From: Phaseolibacter flectens ATCC 12775
GTDB lineage: Bacteria; Pseudomonadota; Gammaproteobacteria; Enterobacterales; Enterobacteriaceae
DNA: 64,000 nucleotides
Reading direction: 5' to 3'
NCBI RefSeq assembly: GCF_000518745.1
Contig: NZ_JAEE01000008.1
Location: 85,985-149,984 of the forward strand
Positions 11,797 through 21,004 of the stretch are shown piece by piece. Every line of letters starts with the position of its first letter. The stretch's first letter is position 1. The position numbers and the translations under genes are program-made. Under the pieces are notes generated by a model. That model did not search any database. It had not been told where the DNA came from and saw nothing but the letters and a program-made list of their open reading frames with translations.

Positions 11797-13082
11797 ATAA
11801 AATAAAAATGAAAGATTTCCCCTACCGTTCTTTGACCGTCAATGTAATCGTTAGCTGTTTTATTTTTGCGTTAGGCATTAATCTGATTGGCACTGGGATT
11901 GCACAAAAAGTATACTACATTGCATCCTATATTGGGATATTATTACTGATTATTGCTGCTTTTAAGCAAGGAACAATGAGAGATAAGTTCAGCAGTAGCA
12001 ATCAATTGCTGCCTTTTTTAGGCTCAATAGTATTATTAGGCGCGCTATTTATGATCTGGTCTTTTCAGATCCGATCCCAAGCAACCTTGCTAGGGGGCGG
12101 AATTGATGATAACAGCCAGCAAATCATAAAAAGTTACTATGTCTCTGGTACGCGTTTGTTGTTGTCCGCAACAGCCATTCTTTTTATATTTCAACACAAC
12201 AAGTTAATCCGATTTGAAACCATTGTGTTGGGTAAGGCTATGTTGACAGTTTGTTTGTGTATTGCCGTTTATAAGGGCTGGATTGAGTATCATGATCAGC
12301 ACGCGGGGCGCATCAAACTGTATACACCGGCTGCCAGTATTTTATCTTATATGGTGATATTCCTTTATTGCGCTTACCTCAGTTTATCACTGACTAATTA
12401 TGGAAAAGTGAGTGCAGTGTGGGATCTTTTGATCACGGTACTGGTTGGCGCACTTTTATTGATGGCTGATACGAGAATTACGCAATTGGCTTTTATCAGT
12501 ACCTTCCTACTCTATTTATTGATCAATCCGACGATCAGGAAAAAAATAAATTTAAAAACGGCATGTTCACTCGTTTTTATCCTAATTGTCGTGATGGGAA
12601 GTCTAACAGCGAAACGCTGGCAGGAAGGATTGAATGACATTAAAGGATTCCATCAAAATAGTTCCAGTTCATTAGGCGCTCGGGTGGCGATATGGCATGC
12701 CGCTTGGTTCTTTATTAAAGCGCACCATGGGTTTTCTTCACCTGCGGAAAGAACCGAGCAGGCGAGACGCTATATTGGACAGTACTATCCTGATAATCAT
12801 GAGGGGTACACCAATAGCCAATACAACATGCACAATGAAATATTGGAAATCACCACCTTGTTTGGCTTGGTAGGCAGCGTGGCATTAGCTTTGTTTTATC
12901 TGAGTGCATATTGGGTCATTATCCGCCATCGTCTTGCTGAAGGGACACTATTAACGGTTACTGCATTATTTATCTGTGGCTTAAGTGATTCGGTACTGTG
13001 GTACCATCAATCCGTATTGGTTTTGGCATTGGCATTGAGCATTTCATTCATGGGTAATAAAACAACGAACAATCTTCGTTGA
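11793..13082 (+). CDS. waaL: O-antigen ligase family membrane protein
   Basis: A 429-residue polytopic inner-membrane protein with roughly ten to twelve hydrophobic segments. A large periplasmic loop (about residues 285-350) carries GARVAIWHAAW and ends in HNEILE near residue 346, the Wzy_C/WaaL pattern. WaaL ligases move undecaprenyl-linked O-antigen onto lipid A-core in the periplasm. Its ATG overlaps the stop of the upstream glycosyltransferase (ATGA). waa genes normally lie in the waa cluster, so a position between glmM and secG is unusual. A Wzy polymerase role is less likely, given the core-type transferase beside it, but is not excluded. Confidence 0.8.
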   Translation: MNKIKMKDFPYRSLTVNVIVSCFIFALGINLIGTGIAQKVYYIASYIGILLLIIAAFKQGTMRDKFSSSNQLLPFLGSIVLLGALFMIWSFQIRSQATLLGGGIDDNSQQIIKSYYVSGTRLLLSATAILFIFQHNKLIRFETIVLGKAMLTVCLCIAVYKGWIEYHDQHAGRIKLYTPAASILSYMVIFLYCAYLSLSLTNYGKVSAVWDLLITVLVGALLLMADTRITQLAFISTFLLYLLINPTIRKKINLKTACSLVFILIVVMGSLTAKRWQEGLNDIKGFHQNSSSSLGARVAIWHAAWFFIKAHHGFSSPAERTEQARRYIGQYYPDNHEGYTNSQYNMHNEILEITTLFGLVGSVALALFYLSAYWVIIRHRLAEGTLLTVTALFICGLSDSVLWYHQSVLVLALALSISFMGNKTTNNLR

Positions 13083-13098
13083 TTTTATAAACCGCCAT

Positions 13099-13200
13099 GG
13101 TGGGTGAGCCAGAGGGTTACGCAGTGGCAATGAGCCTGAAAAACGACTCGCGAAATAAAGTTCGGGAGTGCTGGAGCCCGTCGCAAGTCAGGCCACCCAG
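13099..13200 (+). other. Candidate structured RNA element after waaL
   Basis: A 9-bp closing stem with one bulged A can form between 13101-13110 (TGGGTGAGCC) and 13191-13199 (GGCCACCCA). Inside, ACTCGCGAA (13146-13154) pairs with TTCGGGAGT (13161-13169) with one mismatch. GCCTGA (13134-13139) could alternatively pair with TCAGGC (13188-13193). This is more structure than expected by chance, but I match it to no known RNA family. It could be a 3' end structure of the waaL transcript or a decayed repeat. The rest of 13083-13377 shows no gene. Confidence 0.3.
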
Positions 13201-13377
13201 CTTACCCTGTTAATATTGAGATTGATGAAAAAAACCTCAAACAGCCATTGATATAAAAATTGCACTTGCGTACTCTTGTGGCTTTGGGTAGTATTCACAC
13301 CCGCTTGCAGTGTGTCTTATGTCACTCTGCAATTGAAATGACAACGGTACGATTATGTACAAGGGAACAGGTTAATT

Positions 13378-13713
13378 ATGTACGAAGCTCTGTTAGTGAT
13401 TTTCTTGCTGGTAGCGGTAACACTAATTACATTAGTCATGTTACAGCAAGGTAAAGGTGCTGATATGGGTGCATCTTTTGGTGCTGGCGCGTCTGGAACG
13501 CTTTTTGGTTCCTCTGGATCAGGCAACTTTTTAACCCGCCTGACGGGTATTATGGCTGCGTTATTTTTCGTCATTAGTCTGCTGTTGGGTAATCTGAATA
13601 GCAATAAATCGAATTCAGGTAGTCAGTGGGATAAACTGAATGCGCCCGCTAAGTCTGAACAGACTCAGCAACCGGCAGAAAGTAATAAACCAAGTAGTGA
13701 TATTCCTCACTAA
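13378..13713 (+). CDS. secG: Protein translocase subunit SecG
   Basis: Auxiliary subunit of the SecYEG channel. The product is 111 residues with two membrane segments (about 2-22 and 54-73) separated by the conserved Gly-rich loop QQGKGADMGASFG. The tail is hydrophilic. ATG 13378 follows AAGGGAACAGG. tRNA-Leu(GAG) and initiator tRNA genes follow downstream, as in E. coli (secG-leuU-...-metY-rimP). Confidence 0.96.
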   Translation: MYEALLVIFLLVAVTLITLVMLQQGKGADMGASFGAGASGTLFGSSGSGNFLTRLTGIMAALFFVISLLLGNLNSNKSNSGSQWDKLNAPAKSEQTQQPAESNKPSSDIPH

Positions 13714-13794
13714 GCATATGATTTTTAATGCACCTAGGTTGTCATTGTTAAAGCAGTAAAGATAAAATCAAGTCAATATCGATACTAACGTTGT

Positions 13795-13881
13795 GCCGTG
13801 GTGGTGGAATTGGTAGACACGCTACCTTGAGGTGGTAGTGCCCAATAGGGCTTACGGGTTCAAGTCCCGTCCTCGGTACCA
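13795..13881 (+). tRNA. leuU: tRNA-Leu(GAG)
   Basis: An 87-nt class II tRNA with a long variable arm (TGCCCAATAGGGCT), GGTTCAAGTCC T-arm and encoded CCA. The anticodon GAG is at 13829-13831 in loop TTGAGGT. It is almost identical to E. coli leuU. Base 5 is T where E. coli has A, so the acceptor stem contains a U5-U68 mismatch next to otherwise normal pairs (G1-U72 is also wobble in E. coli). Confidence 0.95.
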
Positions 13882-13938
13882 GTAACAAGACTTGCTTTTT
13901 ATGGTGTAAAGGGTATGATGTACCCAAAGTATTTCGGG

Positions 13939-14015
<77 letters not shown>

Positions 14016-14123
14016 TTTTTCAAGAGTCTTTTTCAAATCATACTGCATTTATCAAGTTGGGTATTTTGAAAAAGATTCTGTGGAACTGTTAAGTGCTAAT
14101 TAGCTATTACAGGATCCAATGAT

Positions 14124-14152
14124 AAAAAGCCCCGATAATTCGGGGCTTTTTA
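14124..14152 (+). terminator. Terminator between metY and rimP
   Basis: An 11-bp stem AAAAGCCCCGA (14125-14135) / TCGGGGCTTTT (14140-14150) has a 4-base loop and a T tail. As in E. coli it partly separates metY from the nusA-infB genes; read-through or antitermination must supply the downstream operon. Confidence 0.85.
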
Positions 14153-14210
14153 TTATCAGTAAATAGTTATACTGGGCATTTTGCCCTTTTTTTATGTCTT
14201 GGGGGTGGGC

Positions 14211-14663
14211 TTGTCCACATTAGAGCAAAAATTGACCGATTTGATCAGCGGTCCGGTTGAAGCATTAGGGTATGAGTTGGTCGGCATTGAGTTTGTAAGA
14301 GCGCGCACGTCGACATTACGTATTTATATTGACCATGAAAATGGTATCAATGTTGATGACTGTGCTGATGTCAGCCATCAAGTCAGTGCTGTCATGGATG
14401 TCGAAGATCCCATCACCATTGCTTATAACCTAGAAGTATCATCACCGGGCCTGGAAAGGCCACTATTCAATGCAGGGCATTATCAGCGTTTTGTGGGTCA
14501 TGAAGTGCTGATTGTACTTCGCATCGCGGTACAAAATCGCCGTAAATGGCAGGGGATCATTACCTCCGTAGAGGGAGAGATGATTACTGTAAATGTTGAG
14601 GGGAAAGACGAGGTCTTCGCACTGAGTAACATTCAGAAAGCGAATCTGGTTCCCCATTTTTAA
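14211..14663 (+). CDS. rimP: Ribosome maturation factor RimP
   Basis: Needed for 30S subunit maturation. The product is 150 residues, matching E. coli RimP. The N-terminal alpha/beta domain contains [13 protein letters not shown], and the C-terminal SH3-like domain ends [14 protein letters not shown]. The start is TTG 14211, giving MSTLEQKL, the family N-terminus. A GGGGGTGG stretch lies immediately upstream, and the frame is open 10 codons further. It is the first protein gene of the rimP-nusA-infB-rbfA-truB-rpsO-pnp cluster. Confidence 0.95.
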   Translation: MSTLEQKLTDLISGPVEALGYELVGIEFVRARTSTLRIYIDHENGINVDDCADVSHQVSAVMDVEDPITIAYNLEVSSPGLERPLFNAGHYQRFVGHEVLIVLRIAVQNRRKWQGIITSVEGEMITVNVEGKDEVFALSNIQKANLVPHF

Positions 14664-14687
14664 GCGTTCTGATTAAGGCGAACCAGG

Positions 14688-16175
14688 ATGAATAAAGAAA
14701 TTTTAGCTGTTGTTGAAGCCGTTTCTAATGAGAAAGCTTTACCTCGTGAAAAAATTTTTGAAGCGCTGGAAAGTGCATTAGCAACAGCAACAAAAAAGAA
14801 ATATGAACAAGAAATTGACGTGCGTGTCGAAATTGATCGTCGCAGCGGTGATTTTGAAACCTTCCGCCGTTGGTTGATCGTCGAAGAAGTGACGATGCCG
14901 ACCCGTGAGATTACCTTGGATGCGGCACGTTTTGAAGATGAAGCGTTGAATCCCGGTGATTACGTCGAAGATCAAATTGAGTCAGTGACCTTTGATCGCA
15001 TCACGACACAAACAGCTAAACAAGTGATTGTACAGAAAGTACGTGAAGCTGAAAGGGCGATGGTCGTTGAACAGTTCCGAGAGCAGGAAGGTGAAATCAT
15101 CACTGCTCAAGTGAAAAAGGTGAACCGCGACAATATTTTATTGGATCTTGGTAACAATGCTGAAGCGGTGATTTTACGTGAAGATATGTTACCTCGTGAA
15201 AACTTTCGATCCGGTGATCGCGTACGGGGTGTTCTCTATTCCGTTCGACCTGAAGCTCGCGGCGCGCAATTATTTGTTACCCGGTCTAAACCAGAAATGC
15301 TCATCGAGTTATTCCGGATAGAAGTCCCGGAAATTGGCGAAGAAGTGATTGAAATTAAAGGTGCTGCACGGGATCCTGGTTCACGAGCTAAGATTGCGGT
15401 AAAAACCAATGATAAGCGGATTGATCCCGTTGGTGCCTGTGTTGGTATGCGTGGGGCTAGGGTTCAGGCTGTATCCAGTGAATTGGCTGGTGAGCGCATT
15501 GATATTGTTCTGTGGGATGATAATCCAGCGCAATTTGTGATCAATGCCATGGCTCCTGCTGATGTTGCATCTATTGTGGTAGATGAAGATAATCACACGA
15601 TGGATATTGCGGTTGAATCGGATAATTTGGCTCAAGCCATTGGTCGTAATGGTCAGAATGTGCGTTTGGCATCGCAGCTCAGTGGCTGGGATCTGAATGT
15701 TATGACTGTCGACGATCTACAAGCAAAACATCAAGCTGAAGCCCATGCGGCCATTGAAACCTTTGTGACTCATTTGGATATTGACCGTGAGTTTGCAACC
15801 ATTTTAGTCGAAGAAGGTTTCTCTTCCTTGGAAGAGTTGGCTTATGTACCGGCTGATGAATTGCTGGACATTGATGGCCTTGATGAAGAGAAAGTCGACG
15901 CATTGCGTGAACGTGCAAAAAATGCGTTAACTACACTGGCGCTGGCAAAAGAAGAAAATTTAGGTAATCAGCAACCTGCTGAAGATCTTCTGAATTTACA
16001 GGGCATGGATGAGTCCTTAGCCTGGCGTCTGGCTGCAAAAGGTGTTTGTACGCTTGAAGACCTAGCAGAGCAAGGGGTTGACGACCTTGCAGATATTGAG
16101 CAACTGGATGAAACAACAGCCGGAACGCTGATCATGGCTGCGCGCAATATTTGCTGGTTTGGCGACGACGCATAA
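14688..16175 (+). CDS. nusA: Transcription termination/antitermination factor NusA
   Basis: RNA polymerase-binding factor that controls pausing, termination and antitermination. The product is 495 residues (E. coli 495). The domain order is N-terminal polymerase-binding domain (1-125), S1 (about 135-200), KH1 and KH2 (about 200-345, with the [11 protein letters not shown] loop in KH2), then two acidic repeats AR1 and AR2 (about 360-490) containing helix-hairpin-helix-like [21 protein letters not shown] precedes the ATG. infB follows after 18 bases. Confidence 0.98.
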   Translation: MNKEILAVVEAVSNEKALPREKIFEALESALATATKKKYEQEIDVRVEIDRRSGDFETFRRWLIVEEVTMPTREITLDAARFEDEALNPGDYVEDQIESVTFDRITTQTAKQVIVQKVREAERAMVVEQFREQEGEIITAQVKKVNRDNILLDLGNNAEAVILREDMLPRENFRSGDRVRGVLYSVRPEARGAQLFVTRSKPEMLIELFRIEVPEIGEEVIEIKGAARDPGSRAKIAVKTNDKRIDPVGACVGMRGARVQAVSSELAGERIDIVLWDDNPAQFVINAMAPADVASIVVDEDNHTMDIAVESDNLAQAIGRNGQNVRLASQLSGWDLNVMTVDDLQAKHQAEAHAAIETFVTHLDIDREFATILVEEGFSSLEELAYVPADELLDIDGLDEEKVDALRERAKNALTTLALAKEENLGNQQPAEDLLNLQGMDESLAWRLAAKGVCTLEDLAEQGVDDLADIEQLDETTAGTLIMAARNICWFGDDA

Positions 16176-16193
16176 TAAACAGGAAGGAACTGT

Positions 16194-18926
16194 ATGACCG
16201 ATGTAACTGTAAAAGCAATGGCAACAGAGATGAAGACGCCTGTCGAGCGGTTAATTAAGCAACTGGCTGAAGCAGGAATAAATAAGTCTGAAAACGACTC
16301 TGTTACCGCGCAGGAAAGAAATCTCCTGCTGGCGCATTTGAATCGTAGTCAAAGCAATCCGGATTCGGGTAAATTAACTTTACAACGCAAAACGCGGACT
16401 ACATTAAATGTAGCGAGCAATGGCGGAAAAAGTAAATCTGTCCAAATAGAAGTTCGTAAAAAGCGGACTTACCTAAAAGCTGATTCAGAGCTGGAGCAGA
16501 AGGCTGAAGCTGAAGCCATTGCTCAAAAAGAAGCGGAAGAAGCCGCACAGCGTGAAGCTGAACGACAAGCTGCGCTGGCAGCTGAACAGTTAGCTAAACA
16601 AGAAGCCGAATTGAAAGCTAAGCGCGAAGCAGAAAACGCGGCGCAACAGGCTTTAGAACAAGCTAAGCAAAAGGCGTTGCAACAAGCCAAAAGCGATGCT
16701 GTGGAACCCAATAAAGTGACCAATCAACAAAAAAACGATACCAACAAAGCCGCACAGACTGACAAATTAAGACGTGAGGCTGAAGCCGCTGAACTTAAAC
16801 GTAAAGCTGAAGAAGAGGCACAACGTAAGCTCGAAGCAGAAGCGAAGCGTGTCGCGGAAGAGGCGCGTAAACTGGCTGAGGAAAAAGCTGCTGAATGGGC
16901 GACGTTGAATGATAAAGAAGAAGATGCTGATTATCATGTCACCACCTCACAACATGCTCGTCAGGCTGAAGACGAAAATGATCGTGAAGTTGAAGGTGGA
17001 CGTGGTCGAACCCGTACGGCGAAAACCCCGCGCTCTAAAAAAGGCAACAAGCATTCTGAAGCCAAAACCGATCGTGAAGAAGCGCGTGCGGCGGGTCGTG
17101 GTATTAAAGGAAAACAACGGAGCAAAAGTACGCTACAGCAAGGTTTCAACAAACCCGCTCAGGCGGTTAACCGCGATGTGATTATCGGTGAAACCATTAC
17201 CGTCGCTGAGCTTGCCAATAAGATGGCAGTCAAAGGCTCTCAAGTGATTAAAACCATGATGAAAATGGGAGCGATGGCTACCATTAATCAGGTAATAGAC
17301 CAAGAGACCGCGCAGCTGGTTGCGGAGGAAATGGGACATAAGGTGATCCTGCGTCGTGAAAACGAACTGGAAGAAGCGGTCATGAGTGATCGTGATATGG
17401 GCAGCACTGAGCGCTCACATCGTGCGCCTGTGGTAACCATTATGGGTCACGTAGACCATGGTAAAACCTCCTTACTGGACTATATTCGTTCTACCCGTAT
17501 CGCTTCAGGTGAAGCAGGCGGCATTACCCAACATATCGGTGCCTATCATGTCGAAACTGAAAATGGCATGATCACCTTCCTTGATACCCCAGGACATGCT
17601 GCATTTACCTCCATGCGTGCTCGTGGTGCTCAAGCTACCGACATTGTTATTTTGGTTGTTGCCGCTGACGATGGTGTCATGCCACAAACAAAAGAAGCTA
17701 TTCAGCATGCGAAAGCGGCGAATGTGCCTGTCGTTGTTGCGGTTAACAAAATTGATAAGCCGGAAGCCGATCCAGAACGTGTTAAAAATGAACTGACTCA
17801 ATTTGGCATCATTCCTGAAGAGTGGGGTGGTGAAAACATGTTCGTCAATGTCTCAGCAAAAGCGGGGACCGGTATCGACGAATTATTAAATGCGATCCTA
17901 TTGCAAGCGGAAGTCCTTGAATTATCTGCGGTACACAGCGGAATGGCCAGCGGTGTTGTTATCGAATCCTTCCTTGATAAAGGTCGCGGTCCGGTTGCAA
18001 CTGTATTGGTACGTGAAGGTACGCTTAATCGTGGCGATATTGTGCTGTGTGGCTTTGAATATGGACGTGTTCGTGCCATGCGTGATGAGCTTGGACAAGA
18101 AGTGCAGACGGCTGGGCCATCAATACCGGTAGAAATATTGGGTCTTTCAGGCGTTCCTGCAGCGGGTGACGAAGCGACGGTCGTACGTGATGAGAAAAAA
18201 GCGCGAGAAGTAGCTTTATACCGTCAAGGGAAATTCCGTGAAGTGAAATTGGCTCGTCAGCAAAAATCTAAGTTAGAAAACATGTTTGCTAATATGAGCG
18301 AAGGTGAAGTTTCTGAGCTGAACTTAGTGCTGAAAGCCGATGTGCAGGGATCCGTTGAGGCCATTGCCGATTCATTAACTAAACTTTCGACTGATGAAGT
18401 GAAAGTGAAAATTATTGGGTCAGGTGTTGGTGGGATCACTGAAACTGATGCGACCTTGGCTGCAGCGTCTAATGCTATCATTCTTGGCTTTAACGTCCGA
18501 GCTGATGCTTCGGCCCGTCGCGTGGTTGAAGCAGAAAGCATTGATCTCCGTTACTACTCTGTGATCTATCATCTGATTGATGAAGTGAAAGCGGCGATGA
18601 GCGGGATGCTGGCACCGGAATATAAGCAACAAATTATTGGTCTGTCCGAAGTTCGTGATGTCTTTAAGTCACCTAAATTAGGTGCGATTGCCGGTTGTAT
18701 GGTCACGGAAGGTGTGGTTAAACGTCACAACCCGATCCGTGTATTACGTGATAACGTTGTGATCTATGAAGGTGAGCTTGAATCACTGCGTCGCTTTAAA
18801 GATGACGTTAACGAAGTCCGTAATGGTATGGAATGTGGTATCGGCGTGAAGAACTACAATGATGTACGCGTAGGCGATATGATCGAAGTATTTGAAATAA
18901 TAGAAGTAAAACGTACAATCGATTAA
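16194..18926 (+). CDS. infB: Translation initiation factor IF-2
   Basis: GTPase that brings initiator tRNA to the 30S subunit. The product is 910 residues (E. coli 890). An N-terminal IF2_N domain (1-50) is followed by a long charged Ala/Glu/Lys-rich helix (about 95-230) and a basic linker. The G domain has G1 GHVDHGKT near residue 417, DTPGH and NKID. Domains II-IV end [13 protein letters not shown]. Codon use and length are normal. Internal starts giving shorter IF2 forms, known in E. coli, may exist here but were not identified. Confidence 0.98.
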   Translation: MTDVTVKAMATEMKTPVERLIKQLAEAGINKSENDSVTAQERNLLLAHLNRSQSNPDSGKLTLQRKTRTTLNVASNGGKSKSVQIEVRKKRTYLKADSELEQKAEAEAIAQKEAEEAAQREAERQAALAAEQLAKQEAELKAKREAENAAQQALEQAKQKALQQAKSDAVEPNKVTNQQKNDTNKAAQTDKLRREAEAAELKRKAEEEAQRKLEAEAKRVAEEARKLAEEKAAEWATLNDKEEDADYHVTTSQHARQAEDENDREVEGGRGRTRTAKTPRSKKGNKHSEAKTDREEARAAGRGIKGKQRSKSTLQQGFNKPAQAVNRDVIIGETITVAELANKMAVKGSQVIKTMMKMGAMATINQVIDQETAQLVAEEMGHKVILRRENELEEAVMSDRDMGSTERSHRAPVVTIMGHVDHGKTSLLDYIRSTRIASGEAGGITQHIGAYHVETENGMITFLDTPGHAAFTSMRARGAQATDIVILVVAADDGVMPQTKEAIQHAKAANVPVVVAVNKIDKPEADPERVKNELTQFGIIPEEWGGENMFVNVSAKAGTGIDELLNAILLQAEVLELSAVHSGMASGVVIESFLDKGRGPVATVLVREGTLNRGDIVLCGFEYGRVRAMRDELGQEVQTAGPSIPVEILGLSGVPAAGDEATVVRDEKKAREVALYRQGKFREVKLARQQKSKLENMFANMSEGEVSELNLVLKADVQGSVEAIADSLTKLSTDEVKVKIIGSGVGGITETDATLAAASNAIILGFNVRADASARRVVEAESIDLRYYSVIYHLIDEVKAAMSGMLAPEYKQQIIGLSEVRDVFKSPKLGAIAGCMVTEGVVKRHNPIRVLRDNVVIYEGELESLRRFKDDVNEVRNGMECGIGVKNYNDVRVGDMIEVFEIIEVKRTID

Positions 18927-18949
18927 TTGTTTAATTGATGACTAAATTT

Positions 18950-18968
18950 GGGAGGCCGCTGGCCTCCC
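18950..18968 (+). terminator. Perfect hairpin between infB and rbfA
   Basis: GGGAGGCC (18950-18957) and GGCCTCCC (18961-18968) form a perfect 8-bp GC-rich stem with a 3-base loop. There is no T tract after it, so it is more likely an RNA-processing or stability element inside the operon than a terminator. Confidence 0.55.
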
Positions 18969-18992
18969 GAATTATTTGATAGGACGCTAAAG

Positions 18993-19394
18993 ATGGCAAA
19001 AGAATTCGGACGCTCGCAACGTGTTGCGCAGGAATTACAAAAAGAAATTGCTCTAATCATTCAGCGTGAAATAAAAGATCCGAGACTGGGCTTAATGGTA
19101 ACCGTCTCTGGCGTTGAATTATCACGTGATTTGGCTTATGCCAAAGTATTTGTCACTTTTCTTAATGATAATGATGAGGCAGCGATTAAAGCAGGGGTGA
19201 AGGTATTACAGGATGCCTCTGGATTTATCAGAACCTTAATTGGTAAAGCCATGCGCCTTAGGATCGTGCCTGAATTAACTTTTTTCTATGATAACTCATT
19301 GGTTGAAGGGATGAGAATGTCTAACCTCGTCTCTCATGTCGTCAGAGAAGATCATCAGAAACGCCACCAAGCTGAAGATGAGCAGGAGGACTGA
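18993..19394 (+). CDS. rbfA: Ribosome-binding factor A
   Basis: KH-like cold-adaptation factor for 30S maturation and 16S 5'-end processing. The product is 133 residues. ATG 18993 gives [20 protein letters not shown], the family N-terminus, with AGGA at 18981-18984; the 15-codon upstream extension of the frame overlaps the hairpin and is not coding. The conserved KDPRLG motif lies near residue 29. The last base of its stop codon is the first base of the truB ATG (TGATG), so the two are translationally coupled. Confidence 0.96.
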   Translation: MAKEFGRSQRVAQELQKEIALIIQREIKDPRLGLMVTVSGVELSRDLAYAKVFVTFLNDNDEAAIKAGVKVLQDASGFIRTLIGKAMRLRIVPELTFFYDNSLVEGMRMSNLVSHVVREDHQKRHQAEDEQED

Positions 19395-20344
19395 TGAGTC
19401 GTCCTCGTCGACGTGGTCGGGATATCCATGGTGTGTTACTGTTGGATAAAGCTTCCGGTGCCTCTTCCAATGATGTACTACAGAAAGTAAAACGGTTATA
19501 TCAGGCGAATAAAGCGGGACATACAGGTGCGCTCGATCCTTTAGCAACGGGCATGTTGCCGATTTGTTTGGGTGAAGCGACCAAATTTTCACAATATTTA
19601 TTGGATGCCGATAAACGCTATCGCGTGGTTGCCTGTCTTGGGCAGCGTACTGATACTTCTGATGCGGATGGCAATGTTGTTGAACAACGTGACGTTAATT
19701 TCAATCAACAACAATTAGAGGTGGCTCTTGAACATTTTCGGGGTGAAACGCAACAAGTTCCGACCATGTTCTCTGCACTTAAATATCAAGGGCGTCCTTT
19801 ATATGAATATGCTAGGCAAGGGATCACGGTGCCGAGAGAACCGCGACGGATAGAGGTGTTTGAACTCAAATTGATAGGCTGGCAGGATCAGGCGTTAGAG
19901 TTAGAAATACATTGCTCGAAAGGGACCTATATCCGCACAATTATTGATGATCTCGGTGAGATGTTGGGGTGCGGTGCGCATGTTACCTTGCTGCGGCGTT
20001 TGCAAGTCGCCAATTACCCACAGCAACAGATGGTCACTCTGCAACAATTACAGGACTGGGTTGTGCAAGCTGAACAGTCTGGCACTGACTGTTTAGATAA
20101 ACTGGATGCATTACTTTTACCAATGGACAGTCCGGCAGCGGGGTATCCCATTGTGAATATGCCGGACAGTGCTGCTCATTGGTTTTGCCAAGGCCAAGCC
20201 GTGTTAGTCGCACAGGCCCCCACATCAGGGTTGGTTCGTGTCACACAGGGCGTTCAACAGAAATTTATTGGTATGGGTATGATTGATCAGCAAGGGCGGG
20301 TCGCGCCGAAAAGGGTCGTTGTTGATTTTTCTCAACTAGCATAA
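19394..20344 (+). CDS. truB: tRNA pseudouridine(55) synthase TruB
   Basis: Makes pseudouridine at position 55 in the T-loop of tRNAs. The product is 316 residues (E. coli 314). The catalytic Asp is D48 in [18 protein letters not shown] lies at about residues 176-182, and a PUA domain forms the C-terminus (about 245-316). Its start overlaps the rbfA stop by one base. Confidence 0.97.
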   Translation: MSRPRRRGRDIHGVLLLDKASGASSNDVLQKVKRLYQANKAGHTGALDPLATGMLPICLGEATKFSQYLLDADKRYRVVACLGQRTDTSDADGNVVEQRDVNFNQQQLEVALEHFRGETQQVPTMFSALKYQGRPLYEYARQGITVPREPRRIEVFELKLIGWQDQALELEIHCSKGTYIRTIIDDLGEMLGCGAHVTLLRRLQVANYPQQQMVTLQQLQDWVVQAEQSGTDCLDKLDALLLPMDSPAAGYPIVNMPDSAAHWFCQGQAVLVAQAPTSGLVRVTQGVQQKFIGMGMIDQQGRVAPKRVVVDFSQLA

Positions 20345-20444
20345 TTGCACTCTATCTGTCAGCAGAGTACAATAGTTTGGCAACAAATCGATGGGAGCTG
20401 AATTAGAGATCGGCAACCAATAATTAATTTAACTGGAGTAAGTT

Positions 20445-20714
20445 ATGTCTCTAAGCGTAGAAAAAAAAGCGGAGATCGTTGCTAAATACGGTCGTGGTAC
20501 CAACGACAGCGGTTCAACTGAAGTTCAGGTTGCCTTGTTGACTGCACAGATTAATCACCTGCAAGGGCATTTCTCTGAGCACAAAAAAGATCACCACAGC
20601 CGTCGTGGTCTATTACGCATGGTTTCTCAGCGTCGTAAGCTGTTAGATTACCTGAAGCGTAAAGAAGTATCGCGTTATACCAGCCTGATCGAAAGTCTGG
20701 GTCTGCGTCGCTAA
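20445..20714 (+). CDS. rpsO: 30S ribosomal protein S15
   Basis: Primary 16S rRNA-binding protein of the 30S platform, 89 residues as usual. The HHSRRGL motif (about 41-47) and [13 protein letters not shown] helix are conserved. In E. coli S15 represses its own mRNA through a pseudoknot over the start site; the leader here (20345-20444) was not folded. A terminator follows, with pnp beyond. Confidence 0.98.
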   Translation: MSLSVEKKAEIVAKYGRGTNDSGSTEVQVALLTAQINHLQGHFSEHKKDHHSRRGLLRMVSQRRKLLDYLKRKEVSRYTSLIESLGLRR

Positions 20715-20795
20715 TATTAAATATCTGTCGTCGATCTTCGCTTGTTTTTATACAAATTGTCTGATCGGTGTTAAGATTAATTAAGTTTCGCTAAG

Positions 20796-20818
20796 AGGGG
20801 GCCATTGGCCCCTTTTTA
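20796..20818 (+). terminator. Terminator after rpsO
   Basis: GGGGCC (20798-20803) and GGCCCC (20807-20812) with a 3-base loop are followed by five T. This corresponds to the rpsO attenuating terminator that E. coli partly reads through into pnp. Confidence 0.85.
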
Positions 20819-20831
20819 TGATGTGGAATTA

Positions 20832-20935
20832 TTATAATAAAACAAGGGTTTTATTATAAAGAGAGTATCTTGGGTCGCACGTTTCGCGCGGCTAATGAGA
20901 ACCCTGCAGGGCATTCAGGTTTGTCATTAGTCGCG
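20832..20935 (+). promoter_or_regulatory. pnp leader with two long inverted repeats
   Basis: First, a perfect 12-bp AT-rich inverted repeat (20832-20843 / 20848-20859) has a 4-base spacer. Second, a 12-bp stem (CGCGGCTAATGA 20887-20898 / TCATTAGTCGCG 20924-20935, one G-U pair) has a 25-base interior. The second matches in position the E. coli pnp leader duplex that RNase III cuts to let PNPase repress its own synthesis. The first lies where the pnp promoter and SraG small RNA map in E. coli; its role here is unknown. Confidence 0.65.
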
Positions 20936-21004
20936 AGGATGCAACGAGATCACAGTTAAACCAGCAGAGAGAATCTGCTGACAAAGAAAATAAGGGCTAA
21001 AACT

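Noticed and set aside
13083..13377. Known riboswitch classes (cobalamin, TPP) and RNase P or tmRNA in the waaL-secG gap
   Set aside because: The core sequence blocks of those RNAs are not present; only generic stems remain.
16909..17181. 90-codon frame inside infB
   Set aside because: Out-of-frame shadow of the Lys/Arg-rich infB linker; no independent signals.
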